NCBI RefSeq assembly: GCF_016107655.1
Contig: NZ_JABASX010000008.1
Location: 1-64,000, forward strand
Direction: 5' to 3'
Length of the DNA: 64,000 nucleotides
DNA from: Brevibacterium antiquum
Lineage (GTDB): Bacteria > Actinomycetota > Actinomycetes > Actinomycetales > Brevibacteriaceae
Both the position numbers and the translations under genes were made by a program. Position 1 is the first letter of the stretch; each line of letters starts with the position of its first letter. This document shows, in pieces, positions 42,128 through 51,509 of this stretch. A model generated the notes under the pieces. It was not told the origin of the DNA. It ran no database searches and was given only the letters and a program-made list of their open reading frames with translations.

Positions 42128-43156
42128 TCAGGAGTTCGACTGTCTCTCGCTCGTGCGCAGCTCACTGGTGCGCACATGGCTCGAGGCATTGCGGTGGCGG
42201 TCCTCGGTCTCAAGGCCGAGGTGGGTGCGAGCGAAGGCAAGGGAGTCGGCGAGCATCTGGTCCCGAGTGGACTTCTTCGTCACGAAGCGTGTGTTGACTT
42301 CGACGACGACGTCGCCGGACCAGTTGCGTTTGGCCAGGAGCTGCAGGGTTTCGGCCACTGGCATGGTGCCGGCGCCGGGGATCAGATGTTCGTCCTTGAG
42401 GGATCCGGAGCCGTCGGTGAGATGGACGTGACGGAGTTTGTCGAAGATCTCCGACACGGTCTCGACGGCGTTCATCCCGGCCGTCGAGGCATGGGAGAAG
42501 TCGAAGGTGAGGGCATCGTAGTCCTCGTCGAGGGGGTTCCAGTCGGGATAGTAGACGAGGACCTCGCGCACGCCTGCGCGCCAGGGGTACATGTTCTCCA
42601 CGGCGAGGACGACTCCGGTCTCCTTCGACACCTGCCGCACACCGTCGACGAAGCCCAGCGCGTACTCCCCCTGCCACCTGAACGGCGGATGCAGGACCAC
42701 AGTCTTGGCACCGACCTCCTTGGCGAGGTTCGCAGTGATGCGCAGCTTCTCCCAGTGGTCTTTGTGCAGGACGCGAGGCAGGAAGAGCAGGGTCGGTGCG
42801 TGCAGGGACATGACTTCGAGTCCGGTCTCCGCGGCCAGGCCGTTGATGAGGTCGACGTCGCGGGTCTCGGCATTGTGGGTGACCATGATCTCGACACCGT
42901 CGTAGCCGTGTTCGGCTGCTTGGGAGAAGGTCTCGGCAACGGTCATCGGCGACACCGAGGAGCTGGAGAGTCCGATCCGGATCTGGTGGTCCGAACTGTG
43001 CTGGGTCTCGTGGTCGTAGACCTGATGACTGTCGAAGTACTCACGGTGCCGTCGCGAATTGGACCGCGCGGAATTCTTTGCGGTGTAGACCTTACGTGCT
43101 GACTTCGACCGTTTCGCCCTGCTCATCTCACCCAGTTTAGTCCTCGAAGATTCCAT
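42128..43156 (-). CDS. Sugar phosphate isomerase/epimerase family TIM-barrel protein
   Basis: A protein of up to 342 residues. From about residue 57 it is an AP_endonuc_2 TIM barrel: IGLSSSSVSPMTVAETFSQAAEHGYDGVEI, TVVLHPPFRWQGEYA, VVLAVENMYPW, DFSHASTAG, LRHVHLTDGSG and VVVEVNTR, with the acidic and histidine metal ligands in place. Function unknown; relatives occur between ppx and proC in actinobacteria (Rv0498 type). The N-terminal 45 residues are basic and weakly conserved, so the start could be the ATG at 43126. The C-terminus carries a duplicated RTSE unit from a 15-bp tandem repeat. Confidence 0.78.
   Translation of the reverse strand: MESSRTKLGEMSRAKRSKSARKVYTAKNSARSNSRRHREYFDSHQVYDHETQHSSDHQIRIGLSSSSVSPMTVAETFSQAAEHGYDGVEIMVTHNAETRDVDLINGLAAETGLEVMSLHAPTLLFLPRVLHKDHWEKLRITANLAKEVGAKTVVLHPPFRWQGEYALGFVDGVRQVSKETGVVLAVENMYPWRAGVREVLVYYPDWNPLDEDYDALTFDFSHASTAGMNAVETVSEIFDKLRHVHLTDGSGSLKDEHLIPGAGTMPVAETLQLLAKRNWSGDVVVEVNTRFVTKKSTRDQMLADSLAFARTHLGLETEDRHRNASSHVRTSELRTSERQSNS
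42146..42175. repeat. 15-bp in-frame tandem duplication near the 3' end of the TIM-barrel gene
   Basis: CTCGCTCGTGCGCAG and CTCACTGGTGCGCAC are adjacent and encode the repeated VRTSE / LRTSE near the C-terminus. Confidence 0.7.
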
Positions 43157-43380
43157 ATTCCCTCAGAAAGCATATGCCCTGAAGTCACTCAGCCGGATCA
43201 GTGGTTGATTGTCGAGTTCGCCGCACCTGCGTCGACAATGCGCTCTATGCCGAACACGGCTGGCACCGCACGGAGATCACCCACGTCTTCGACGCAGTGT
43301 CCCCGGCGGTGCCAGAGTGCATGTTCACAATCGATCGCGACTCAACCCCCACCTCGGCGAGGGTCGACCTCGACCGGAGG

Positions 43381-44913
43381 TCAGCCGTAGAGTTCTTCGA
43401 CGTCCTCGTCGACCCAGGTCTTCGACTTCTCGACGGCCTTGTTCCACAGGCGGTAGACGCGGTCGACCTTGTCGCCGTCCATCGACGGCTGCCAGCGTTT
43501 GCCCTCACGCCAGTTGGCCTTCACATCTTCCTCGCCGTTCCAGAACTTCACGGCGATGCCGGCTGCGTATGCCGCCCCCAGGGCTGTGGTCTCGACGACC
43601 TCGGGACGGATGACGGGCACGCCGAGGAGGTCGGCCTGGAACTGCATGAGCGTTTCGTTGGCGACCATGCCGCCGTCGACCTTGAGCTCGGTGAGCGCGA
43701 CACCGGAATCGAGATCCATCGCGTCGAGGACCTCGCGGGACTGGAACGCAACCGATTCGAGAGCAGCACGGGCAATGTGGCTCTTGTTGACGTAGCGGGT
43801 CAGGCCCACGATCACGCCGCGTGCATCGGATTCCCAGTGCGGGGCGAAGAGCCCGGAGAAGGCAGGCACGATGTAGCAGCCGCCGTTGTCGTCGACCTGC
43901 TTCGCCAGCGTTTCGACCTCTGGTGCATCGGAGATGATTCCGAGGTTGTCGCGCAGCCACTGCACCAGGGAACCCGTGACGGCGATGGAGCCTTCGAGAG
44001 CGTAGACCGCCTCGGCGTCGCCGATCTTGTAGGCCACCGTCGTCAGCAGGCCGTTCTTGCTGGCCACAGGTTCGTTGCCGGTGTTGATGAGCATGAAGTT
44101 TCCGGTGCCGTAGGTGTTCTTGGCCTGGCCCTTATCGAAGCATGCCTGACCGAAGGTCGCCGCCTGCTGGTCACCGAGGATGCCGCAGATCGGGGTGTCG
44201 ATGATGAGGCCGTTCTTGGCGCCGTAGCCGTAGACCTCCGAACAGGACTTGATCTCCGGGAGCATCGAAACGGGAATGCCCATGTCGCCGGCGATCTCCT
44301 CGTTCCAGTCGAGGCTCTTGACGTTCATGAGCATCGTGCGCGAGGCGTTCGTGACGTCGGTGACGTGGACGCCGCCGTTGACGCCGCCGGTGAGATTCCA
44401 GAGAACCCAGGTGTCCATGGTGCCGAAGAGCAGTTCACCGGCTTCAGCGGACTCCTTGACGCCGTCGACGTTGTCGAAGATCCACTTGGCCTTCGGTCCG
44501 GCGAAGTAGGTCGCCAGGGGCAGGCCGACGCGCTCCTTGTACTTGTCGGGTCCTTCGTCGCCGGCGAGTTCGTCGCAGATCTTCTGAGTTCTGGTGTCCT
44601 GCCAGACGATCGCATTGTAGACGGGCTTGCCGGTGTTCTTGTTCCAGATGACCGTGGTCTCACGCTGATTCGTGATGCCCACGCCCTCGAGCTGGTGGCG
44701 GTTGATGTCGGCGCGGGTCAGAGCCTGACCGATCGCCTCGTTCGTGTTCCTGATGATCTCCAGGGGGTCGTGTTCGACCCAGCCGGCCCGCGGGAAGATC
44801 TGCTCGTGCTCAAGCTGGCCCGAGGACACGATCTGTCCGTCGTGGTTGAAGACGATGGCCCGCGACGAGGTGGTGCCCTGGTCGATGGCGAGGATGAACT
44901 TTTCCTGACTCAT
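43381..44913 (-). CDS. glpK: Glycerol kinase
   Basis: A 510-residue FGGY-family kinase. The phosphate loop [16 protein letters not shown] opens the protein, followed by the glycerol site [25 protein letters not shown] and the C-terminal [35 protein letters not shown] motifs. It phosphorylates glycerol entering through GlpF, encoded upstream, and the product feeds GlpD. Third gene of glpD-glpF-glpK. No own strong promoter seen in the 83-bp gap. Confidence 0.95.
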   Translation of the reverse strand: MSQEKFILAIDQGTTSSRAIVFNHDGQIVSSGQLEHEQIFPRAGWVEHDPLEIIRNTNEAIGQALTRADINRHQLEGVGITNQRETTVIWNKNTGKPVYNAIVWQDTRTQKICDELAGDEGPDKYKERVGLPLATYFAGPKAKWIFDNVDGVKESAEAGELLFGTMDTWVLWNLTGGVNGGVHVTDVTNASRTMLMNVKSLDWNEEIAGDMGIPVSMLPEIKSCSEVYGYGAKNGLIIDTPICGILGDQQAATFGQACFDKGQAKNTYGTGNFMLINTGNEPVASKNGLLTTVAYKIGDAEAVYALEGSIAVTGSLVQWLRDNLGIISDAPEVETLAKQVDDNGGCYIVPAFSGLFAPHWESDARGVIVGLTRYVNKSHIARAALESVAFQSREVLDAMDLDSGVALTELKVDGGMVANETLMQFQADLLGVPVIRPEVVETTALGAAYAAGIAVKFWNGEEDVKANWREGKRWQPSMDGDKVDRVYRLWNKAVEKSKTWVDEDVEELYG

Positions 44914-44954
44914 GCTGACTCCTTTGGCGAGGTGATGCTGTGGATTGCTGGTGA

Positions 44955-45003
44955 CTCAGACGAGGGTCCGATGGGCTCAGACGGTTGCCGGGTGTCTCAG
45001 ACG
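44955..45003. repeat. CTCAGACG repeated three times, period 20-21 bp, over the glpF stop
   Basis: CTCAGACG occurs at 44955, 44976 and 44996. The third copy contains the glpF stop (TCA at 44997-44999), so the final Val-stop codons of glpF are echoed twice downstream. Confidence 0.75.
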
Positions 45004-45719
45004 AAGGCCTGAGACAGGAGACCGGCAGCGACGCCGCCGACGAGGGGGCCGGCGATCGGCACCCATGAGTACGCCCAGTCCGATTTGCCCTTGTTCGGGA
45101 TCGGCAGCAGGGCGTGGACGATGCGGGGTCCGAGGTCACGGGCCGGGTTGATCGCGTAGCCGGTGGGGCCACCGAGTGAGGCGCCGATGACGAGGACGAG
45201 GAGTCCGACGGCCAGCGGTCCCAGTTCGTGCGGGGTTTTTCCGAAGAGCAGGATGACGAACACGAGGACGAATGTGGCGATGACCTCTGTGACGAAGTTC
45301 CAGCCGTAGCTGCGGATCTCCGGGCCGGTCGAGAAGGTGCCGAGGATGTTGCCGGCGTCCTTCTCCTCGTCGTAGTGCTTCTTGTACACGGCCCAGGCCA
45401 GGACCGCACCGATCATGGCACCGATCATCTCGGCCGCAAGGTAGGCGATGGTGTTGCCGAAATTCACCGCGATGCCTGGCGCGTATTCTTCGGCGCCGCT
45501 GGCGAGGATGCCGAAGGTCACTGCCGGGTTGAGGTGCGCTCCGGTCTTGAAGGCGACGAAGACACCGGCGAAGACTGCCAGGCCCCAGCCGAACGAGATG
45601 AGGAGCCAGCCTCCCCCGTTGCCCTTCGTCTTACCCAGCACCACATTGGCGACGACACCGACGCCGAGCAGCATGAGCATCGCCGTTCCGCCGATCTCAT
45701 AGAGGAAGATAGTACCCAT
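44997..45719 (-). CDS. glpF: Glycerol uptake facilitator (aquaglyceroporin)
   Basis: A 240-residue MIP-family channel with six helices and the two NPA half-helices: HLNPAVTFG and AINPARDLGPR. Asp after the second NPA (NPARD) is typical of glycerol facilitators rather than water-only channels. AGGAG lies 9 nt before the ATG. It lies between glpD and glpK, as expected for a glycerol operon. Confidence 0.93.
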   Translation of the reverse strand: MGTIFLYEIGGTAMLMLLGVGVVANVVLGKTKGNGGGWLLISFGWGLAVFAGVFVAFKTGAHLNPAVTFGILASGAEEYAPGIAVNFGNTIAYLAAEMIGAMIGAVLAWAVYKKHYDEEKDAGNILGTFSTGPEIRSYGWNFVTEVIATFVLVFVILLFGKTPHELGPLAVGLLVLVIGASLGGPTGYAINPARDLGPRIVHALLPIPNKGKSDWAYSWVPIAGPLVGGVAAGLLSQAFV

Positions 45720-45756
45720 ATGTCACAAACTCCTATGTTTGTCCTGCTGAGCGGAT

Positions 45757-47478
45757 TTACGGTTTCAGTGTCTCCTCGACGAGTGCCGCAGCGGACACAT
45801 CGTCGTGGGTGGATTCTGCGGCGATCTGTGCGTCGACGTGAGCATTGAAGTCGGCGATCTCCTTCGCTTCCCGCTCATCGTCCCAATTCAGGATAGGCGC
45901 CACGATGGCGGCGACCGCCTCGGCGGCGCTCTTGCCTCGGTCCCTGATCTCATAGTTGAGGCGCATTCGGCGCTCGAGGATATCGCCGAGGTGGACGGCA
46001 CCTTCCGAGGTCGCCGCATAGTGGGCCTCTGCGCGCAGGTAGCGCTGCGCGCCAGGGAGTGGGCGCCCGAGTTCGGGGTCCTCGTCGACGAGGTCGAGGA
46101 TGTCCTCAAGCAGGGTGCCGTAGCGGCGGATGAGTCTCTTCACCCGGTCCTCGTCCCAGCCGTACTTCTCGGCGATGCCTGCCTGACCTCGTCTCACTGC
46201 ACCGACGCCTTGGGCACCGAGCAGCGGGACCGATTCGGTCAGTGAGCGCCGATCCTTCGCATCGTCGCCGAGGACGAAGTCGACGGCGTCCTTGGCCATC
46301 ACCCGGTAGGTCGTGAACTTTCCGCCGGCGATCGCGGCGAGTGCGGGTTCGATCTCCATCACCGTGTGCTCGCGCGATACCTTCGTCGAGGCCTGCCCCT
46401 CCTTGACCACGGGCTGAAGCAGAGGTCGGAGTCCGGAGTAGACGCCGATGACGTCGTTGCGGGTGAGCTTCTCGGTCAGGATCGCGTTCGCGTGCTTGAG
46501 CAGATAGTCGATGTCGTCGGAGTTGGCCACCGGAGAGTCGACGTCCTGATCCCACGGGGTGTCCGTGGTGCCGATGACCCAGTAGCCCTCCCACGGGATC
46601 ACGAAGAGCACGGACTTCTCCGTCTTCGAGATGATGCCGGTGTCTGGGTCGGCCTTGATCTTGTCCTGGTCGACGGTGATGTGCACGCCCTTGGACGCAA
46701 GGACCTGGAGGCCTGCGTCGGCCTTGGCCAGGTCCTGCTGCTCCTCGGTCCAGACTCCCCCGGCGAGGATAGTGCGGCGGGCGTGGATGTCGAACTCGCG
46801 TCCGGTCATCTCATCGCGGGCTCGGACGCCGGAGACTCGTTCTCCGTCGTGGAGGTAGTCGATGACGGAGACATGGTTGGCCGCGGCGGCGCCGTAGCCC
46901 ACAGCTGAGCGAATGAGCGTCATGACGAAGCGGGCGTCGTCGACCTTCGCATCGTAGTATTCGAGGGCACCGACAGCGGCATCATCGGCCAGGCCGGGGA
47001 AATGCGAGGTCAGGGCCTTCTTGCCCAGATGCCGATGCAGGGGCAGAGCGCGTTTGCGACCGGGGCGGGTGGCCATGGTGTCGTAGAGCAGAACGCCGGA
47101 TCCGATGAATGCCCGGTCGATGAGGCGATGTTCGAAGGGGAAGACGAAGGCGACGGGCTCAACCAGGTGGGGCGCCGTGTGCTGGAGGAGGAGGTCGCGT
47201 TCCTTCAGCGCCTCGGCCACGAGCTTGAAGTCGAGCATCTCGAGGTAGCGCAGTCCGCCGTGCATGAGCTTCGAGGACCGCGAGGACGTGCCCGAGGCCC
47301 AGTCCTTGGCATCGACGACCCCGACCTTCAGTCCGCGGGTGGCGGCATCGAATGCCGAGCCGGCTCCGGTGACGCCGCCGCCGACGACGAAGACGTCGAG
47401 GGGATTGTCGGCTGTGGTGTTCTCGAGGGTGTGCAGGGCTTCATCGCGGAACGATGGGGACAGCTCGCCATTTCGCAT
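45757..47478 (-). CDS. glpD: Glycerol-3-phosphate dehydrogenase
   Basis: A 573-residue FAD enzyme of the aerobic GlpD type. The FAD site is DVFVVGGGVTGAGSAFDAATRGLKVGVVD, then SGTSSRSSKLMHGGLRYLE, and WEGYWVIGTTDTPWDQD plus LRPLLQP near the C-terminal half are family signatures. It passes electrons from glycerol-3-phosphate to menaquinone at the membrane, linking this operon to the men genes. The start is ATG at 47478 with an AAGGAAAAG purine run; an upstream in-frame codon at 47526 would add a non-homologous lead. Confidence 0.93.
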   Translation of the reverse strand: MRNGELSPSFRDEALHTLENTTADNPLDVFVVGGGVTGAGSAFDAATRGLKVGVVDAKDWASGTSSRSSKLMHGGLRYLEMLDFKLVAEALKERDLLLQHTAPHLVEPVAFVFPFEHRLIDRAFIGSGVLLYDTMATRPGRKRALPLHRHLGKKALTSHFPGLADDAAVGALEYYDAKVDDARFVMTLIRSAVGYGAAAANHVSVIDYLHDGERVSGVRARDEMTGREFDIHARRTILAGGVWTEEQQDLAKADAGLQVLASKGVHITVDQDKIKADPDTGIISKTEKSVLFVIPWEGYWVIGTTDTPWDQDVDSPVANSDDIDYLLKHANAILTEKLTRNDVIGVYSGLRPLLQPVVKEGQASTKVSREHTVMEIEPALAAIAGGKFTTYRVMAKDAVDFVLGDDAKDRRSLTESVPLLGAQGVGAVRRGQAGIAEKYGWDEDRVKRLIRRYGTLLEDILDLVDEDPELGRPLPGAQRYLRAEAHYAATSEGAVHLGDILERRMRLNYEIRDRGKSAAEAVAAIVAPILNWDDEREAKEIADFNAHVDAQIAAESTHDDVSAAALVEETLKP

Positions 47479-47621
47479 TGACAGTTCTTTTCCTTCTCCG
47501 AGCGTGTGTGTTCCCACCATTATCACGCCCCGAACGGTGGGTTCGGGTCGTGTGCGGCAGTTAGGAAAAATCTAACAGGCAATGCGCAGAAGGGAAACAT
47601 AACGACCAGAAGCGTAACCCC

Positions 47622-48587
47622 TCAGACCAGCTCCACCCGCATGGCCGAGGAAGTCTCCGCGGAATCGAGCAGGTCGAGTTTGCGCATGATGATCCCTTCC
47701 CGCAGTGCCCACGGGGAGATGCTCATGACGTTGACGTCGAAGATGGCGAAGGCCGCGTCGGCGACGATGGCACCCGCGAGGATCTGCCCGGCCCGAGCCT
47801 GGGAGACTCCGGGCAGCGTCGCGCGCTCTTCGGGGGTCCGGGAGGACAGTGTCTCGATGATTCCGGCGAGGTCACGGCGGAAGAGTTTGCGTGGGGCGTA
47901 GATGCCGTCGCCGCTGGGTGCCGCGCCGGCGATCCGAGCCAGCGAACGGAAGGTCTTCGATGACCCGACCACCTGATCGGCGGTGCCGACTCGGTTGATC
48001 TTGCCGGCGATGCGACCGATCTGAGACCGCGCATATTTCTGCAGGCTGTGGATGTCATCGGCACTGGGCAGAGGATCAGGGAGGAAATCGGAATAGGTGC
48101 GACCAGCACCCAAGGGCACTGACACGGCCGCTTCCGGGTATTCGTCCTGACCGGCCGCGATCTCAAGGGAGCCGCCACCAATGTCGAGCAGCAGGATCTT
48201 GCCCGCCGACCAGCCGAACCAGCGCCTGACTGCGAGGAACGTCACCCGTGCTTCGTCCTTGCCGGACATCACGTTGAGGGTTACGCCGAGTTGAGCATTG
48301 ATGGCATCGATGAGCTCGGCACCGTTCGGGGCATCTCTGACCGCCGAGGTGGCGAACGCCAGGATCTGTTCCGATCCTTGGTCTTCGGCGATCTCCACCG
48401 CCTCGGCGATGAAGTTATGCAGTCGTTCCTGACCTGCGGCATCGATCATCCCGTCATCGCCGAGGTACTCGGCGAGGCGCAGGATCTCCTTGTGGGAGGT
48501 GGCAGGCAGGGGAGGGGCTCCGACGTGAGCGTCGACCACGAGGAGGTGGACGCTGTTGGACCCGATATCGAGGACTGCTAGGCGCAT
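47622..48587 (-). CDS. Ppx/GppA family phosphatase
   Basis: A 321-residue protein of the ASKHA fold: LAVLDIGSNSVHLLVVD at the N-terminus, then ILLLDIGGGSLEIAAG. These bind phosphate of polyphosphate or pppGpp. The single-domain length (no C-terminal HD domain) matches actinobacterial Ppx1/Rv0496-type proteins, which act as exopolyphosphatases. It is located upstream of glpD but has 143 bp between, so co-transcription is possible but unproven. Leaderless start proposed. Confidence 0.85.
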   Translation of the reverse strand: MRLAVLDIGSNSVHLLVVDAHVGAPPLPATSHKEILRLAEYLGDDGMIDAAGQERLHNFIAEAVEIAEDQGSEQILAFATSAVRDAPNGAELIDAINAQLGVTLNVMSGKDEARVTFLAVRRWFGWSAGKILLLDIGGGSLEIAAGQDEYPEAAVSVPLGAGRTYSDFLPDPLPSADDIHSLQKYARSQIGRIAGKINRVGTADQVVGSSKTFRSLARIAGAAPSGDGIYAPRKLFRRDLAGIIETLSSRTPEERATLPGVSQARAGQILAGAIVADAAFAIFDVNVMSISPWALREGIIMRKLDLLDSAETSSAMRVELV

Positions 48588-48593
48588 TCGATC

Positions 48594-48599
48594 AGTTTA
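48594..48599 (-). promoter_or_regulatory. -10 box of a probable leaderless promoter for the Ppx/GppA gene
   Basis: TAAACT on the minus strand, 6 nt upstream of the ATG (48585-48587). It lies just beyond the stop of the enoyl-CoA hydratase gene. Confidence 0.4.
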
Positions 48600-48607
48600 A
48601 CCACTGT

Positions 48608-49459
48608 TTACGGCTTTTCCGGTGCCGAGCTCGTAGGTATCGACCCCTCGGCCCAAGCCGTGCCCCGGAAGCTGAACTCGGGCGGGCGCTTCGCGAAGAA
48701 CGCCTCCTGTCCGCGGGTGATCTCATCCTGGTACGCCTCGTCGAGCCACTGTGGTGGGTTGAACGCGGTGTCTGCATCCGGAGTGCCGGCGGTCTCCATG
48801 GATTCTCCGGCGAGGACTGCCTTCGAGCCGATCTGCGACAGCCGTGAGAGTCCGACGATCTTCTCCCCCATCACCTGTGCCGAATCCAACGGAGCCTCGG
48901 AGACCTCGTGGAAGAAGCCGAGCTGACGCATCTGATCGAACTTGACGATCGAGGCAGTGACCAGCAGATACCTGGCCCAGGAGTCACCGAGGACGGTGGC
49001 CAGGCGGCGGGTTGGACCCGGTGGGTAGACGAGGCCGAGCTTCGCAGCCGTGACGCCGAAGATCGAGCCGGGGGCCGCGATGCGGATGTCGCAGGCGGCC
49101 GCGATCTCGGTGCCCCCGCCCACGCAGTTGCCGGTGATGGCCGCGATCGTCGTGGTACGGGCATTGGCCACAGCCGCCTCGGCGGTCGAATTGAGCTCCC
49201 AGAAATCGGCGAGGGCGACGTTGAGGTCAGCGATATCGGACCCGGCGGAGAAGTGCCCGGCCGCGCCCGTGATCACCAGTGCCCCGATCGAGTCATCGGC
49301 GTCGATGCCGGCGATGATCTCCGGCAGGGCCCGCCACATCGGACGGGAGATGGCGTTGCGTTTTTCGGGCCGATCAATGACGAGGGTTCCGACTCCACCT
49401 GTGACGGTGAAGTCGAAACCCTCGAGATCGACCGGACGGTATGTGCCGTCAACGGTCAT
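48608..49459 (-). CDS. Enoyl-CoA hydratase/isomerase family protein
   Basis: A 283-residue crotonase-fold protein: VIDRPEKRNAISRPMWRALPEI, the oxyanion segment GAAGHFSAGSDIADL, ITGNCVGGGTEIAAACDIRIAAPGS and FGVTAAKLGLVYPPGPTRRL. The second catalytic Glu position (usually PE near GL) is LGLVYPPG, which suggests an unusual acid-base set or a different reaction. It follows prpC after 26 bp with AAAGGCG upstream, so it is probably the last gene of the prp operon. Substrate unknown. Confidence 0.82.
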   Translation of the reverse strand: MTVDGTYRPVDLEGFDFTVTGGVGTLVIDRPEKRNAISRPMWRALPEIIAGIDADDSIGALVITGAAGHFSAGSDIADLNVALADFWELNSTAEAAVANARTTTIAAITGNCVGGGTEIAAACDIRIAAPGSIFGVTAAKLGLVYPPGPTRRLATVLGDSWARYLLVTASIVKFDQMRQLGFFHEVSEAPLDSAQVMGEKIVGLSRLSQIGSKAVLAGESMETAGTPDADTAFNPPQWLDEAYQDEITRGQEAFFAKRPPEFSFRGTAWAEGSIPTSSAPEKP

Positions 49460-49485
49460 GTTTGTCGCCTTTCAGCTGTGGCGCT

Positions 49486-50607
49486 TCAGCCCCGGTTTTC
49501 GGGGACCTCGCGCTGCTCGTGACCGTCGTAGGCGCTCAGCGGACGGATCAGAGCGTTGTTGGCCTGCTGTTCCATGATGTGAGCGGTCCAGCCGGTGATG
49601 CGGGCCATGACGAAGATCGGGGTGAACTGATCGGTGTCGAAGCCCATCAGGTGGTAAGCGGGACCTGAGGGGTAGTCGAGGTTCGGGTAGATGCCCTTGC
49701 GTGAGACGAAGTCCTCTTCGAAGGCGTTGTAGAGATCGAGGAGATCGGTTGCACCCTTCGCCGCAACCATGTTCTCGAAGGCCTTGCGCATGGTCGGAAC
49801 GCGCGAGTCACCGTTCTTGTAGACACGGTGTCCGAAGCCCATGATCTTGGCCTTCTTCGCCAGGGCGTCGTCGATCCACGCCGATGACTTGTCGGCGGTG
49901 CCGACCTCTTCGAGCATCGCCATGACGGCCTCATTGGCACCGCCGTGCAGGGGGCCTTTGAGGGCGCCGATGCCACCGGCGACTGCCGAGTACAGGTCGG
50001 CCGTCGTCGAGGTGATGACGCGGGTGGTGAACGTCGACGCGTTGAACGAGTGCTCCGCGTAGAGGATCATCGAGATGTCGAAGCAGCGCACGACCGCCTC
50101 GTCGGGAACCTCATCGAAGACCATCTTGAAGAAGTTCGCGGCGTAGTCGAGGTCCTCGGTCGGAGCGACCGGGTCGAGGCCATGGCGGCGACGGTGGTCG
50201 ATGGCCACGATCGTCGGCAGCTGGGCGTAGAGACGCTCGGCCTTGGCCAGATTGGCCTCTTCGCCTTCGACGTCTGCGTCAGGATCGACAGCGCCGAGGT
50301 AGGACACGGCCGTCTGCACCACGTGCATCGGGTGGCAGTCCTTGGGCAGGTCGAGGATGAGCTGGATCAGCTTGTCGTCGACGGTGCGCTGTGAGCGCTC
50401 GCGGGCCTTGAATTCGTCGAGCTGAGCCTTCGTCGGCAGTTCACCGTTCCAGATCAGGTAGGCGACGTCTTCGAAGTTGCGCTGTGCAGCGAGTTCCTGC
50501 ACGGGATACCCGCGGTAGGTGAGCGAGTTCGTTTCCTGGACTACCTTCGAAACGGCCGTGGTGTCGACAACGACGCCGGCGAGGCCCTTCTTGATTTCTT
50601 CGGTCAC
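49486..50607 (-). CDS. prpC: 2-Methylcitrate synthase
   Basis: A 373-residue type II citrate-synthase-fold protein. GLAGVVVDTTAVSKV, LTYRGYPVQELA, LHGGANEAVMAML, and GFGHRVYKNGDSRVP are the substrate-site motifs, with catalytic His residues and Asp intact. Its place beside prpB and prpD makes condensation of propionyl-CoA with oxaloacetate the expected reaction, although many such enzymes also use acetyl-CoA. The start is GTG with AGGAGGG upstream and overlaps the prpB stop by four bases. Confidence 0.9.
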   Translation of the reverse strand: MTEEIKKGLAGVVVDTTAVSKVVQETNSLTYRGYPVQELAAQRNFEDVAYLIWNGELPTKAQLDEFKARERSQRTVDDKLIQLILDLPKDCHPMHVVQTAVSYLGAVDPDADVEGEEANLAKAERLYAQLPTIVAIDHRRRHGLDPVAPTEDLDYAANFFKMVFDEVPDEAVVRCFDISMILYAEHSFNASTFTTRVITSTTADLYSAVAGGIGALKGPLHGGANEAVMAMLEEVGTADKSSAWIDDALAKKAKIMGFGHRVYKNGDSRVPTMRKAFENMVAAKGATDLLDLYNAFEEDFVSRKGIYPNLDYPSGPAYHLMGFDTDQFTPIFVMARITGWTAHIMEQQANNALIRPLSAYDGHEQREVPENRG

Positions 50608-51509
50608 TGGTGACCCTCCTGTGAAAAGTTGAATACGGCTGCGTCAAAATCGTTGTACGCAGCGTAGTCGATCGTGTCGTAGAGGTCCGCACGGGTCTGC
50701 ATGCCCTCGAGCAGGTCCACCTGGGTGCCCTGATCTCGAATGGTCTGCAGGCCCGATTTGATCGCACCCATGGCGAGACGCAGAGTTGTGACCGGGTAGA
50801 TCACGACTTTGACTCCGACGTTCGCCAACTGCTCGGTCGTGAACAGTTCGCTCTTTCCGAATTCTGTCATGTTCGCCAGAATCGGAACATCCACGCTGCT
50901 GGCGAATTTCTCGAACTCGCTCAGGTCGCGCATGGCTTCGGGGAAGATCAGGTCCGCTCCGGCGTCGACGTAGGCCTTCGCGCGACCGATCGCCGCGTCG
51001 AGGCCTTCGCCTGCACGGGAGTCGGTGCGGGCACTGATGACGAAGTTCTCATCCCGACGGCCCTTGACGGCGGCGGCGATGCGTTTGCTCATCTCAGCAG
51101 CGGTGACAACCTCTTTGCCGTCGAGGTGGCCGCAGCGCTTCGGATTCACCTGATCTTCGAGGTGCATCCCCGAGATTCCTGCGTCTTCGAATTCCTGGAT
51201 GGTGCGCGCCACGTTCATGGCTTCGCCCCAGCCGGTGTCGGCGTCGATGAAGGTCGGCAGGTTCGTCACCCGGGCGATGTTACGTCCGTGATCGGCCACC
51301 TCGGTGAGGGTGGTGAGTCCGATATCGGGCAGGCCCATGGCCGCGGAGAAGGCGCCACCGGAGATGTAGACACCCTCGAATCCGGTCTGCTCGATGATCT
51401 GAGCGTTGATCGGATTGATGGCGCCGGGGAACTGCACGATCTGGTCACCGGCGAGAAGTTCACGGAACTTCGCGCGGCGCTCGGCCGGCGTTGCGGTTGC
51501 CCCCAACAT
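50604..51509 (-). CDS. prpB: 2-Methylisocitrate lyase
   Basis: A 301-residue PEP-mutase/ICL superfamily enzyme that splits methylisocitrate into pyruvate and succinate. FIDADTGWGEAMNVART is the metal site, PKRCGHLDGKEV contains the catalytic Cys, and FPGAINPINAQIIEQTGFEGVYISGG is the N-terminal pattern. Start shares one base with the prpD stop. Confidence 0.93.
   Translation of the reverse strand: MLGATATPAERRAKFRELLAGDQIVQFPGAINPINAQIIEQTGFEGVYISGGAFSAAMGLPDIGLTTLTEVADHGRNIARVTNLPTFIDADTGWGEAMNVARTIQEFEDAGISGMHLEDQVNPKRCGHLDGKEVVTAAEMSKRIAAAVKGRRDENFVISARTDSRAGEGLDAAIGRAKAYVDAGADLIFPEAMRDLSEFEKFASSVDVPILANMTEFGKSELFTTEQLANVGVKVVIYPVTTLRLAMGAIKSGLQTIRDQGTQVDLLEGMQTRADLYDTIDYAAYNDFDAAVFNFSQEGHQ

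Noticed and set aside
43157..43380. Codon-like stretch before glpK (possible gene remnant)
   Set aside because: Third positions are G/C-rich, but there is no recognisable product, no start signal and the frame simply continues into glpK antisense.
43201..45012. Open frame of about 600 codons on the plus strand
   Set aside because: It is antisense to glpK, which has full family motifs. Long antisense frames are expected in high-GC DNA because stop codons are rare in the mirrored codon phase.
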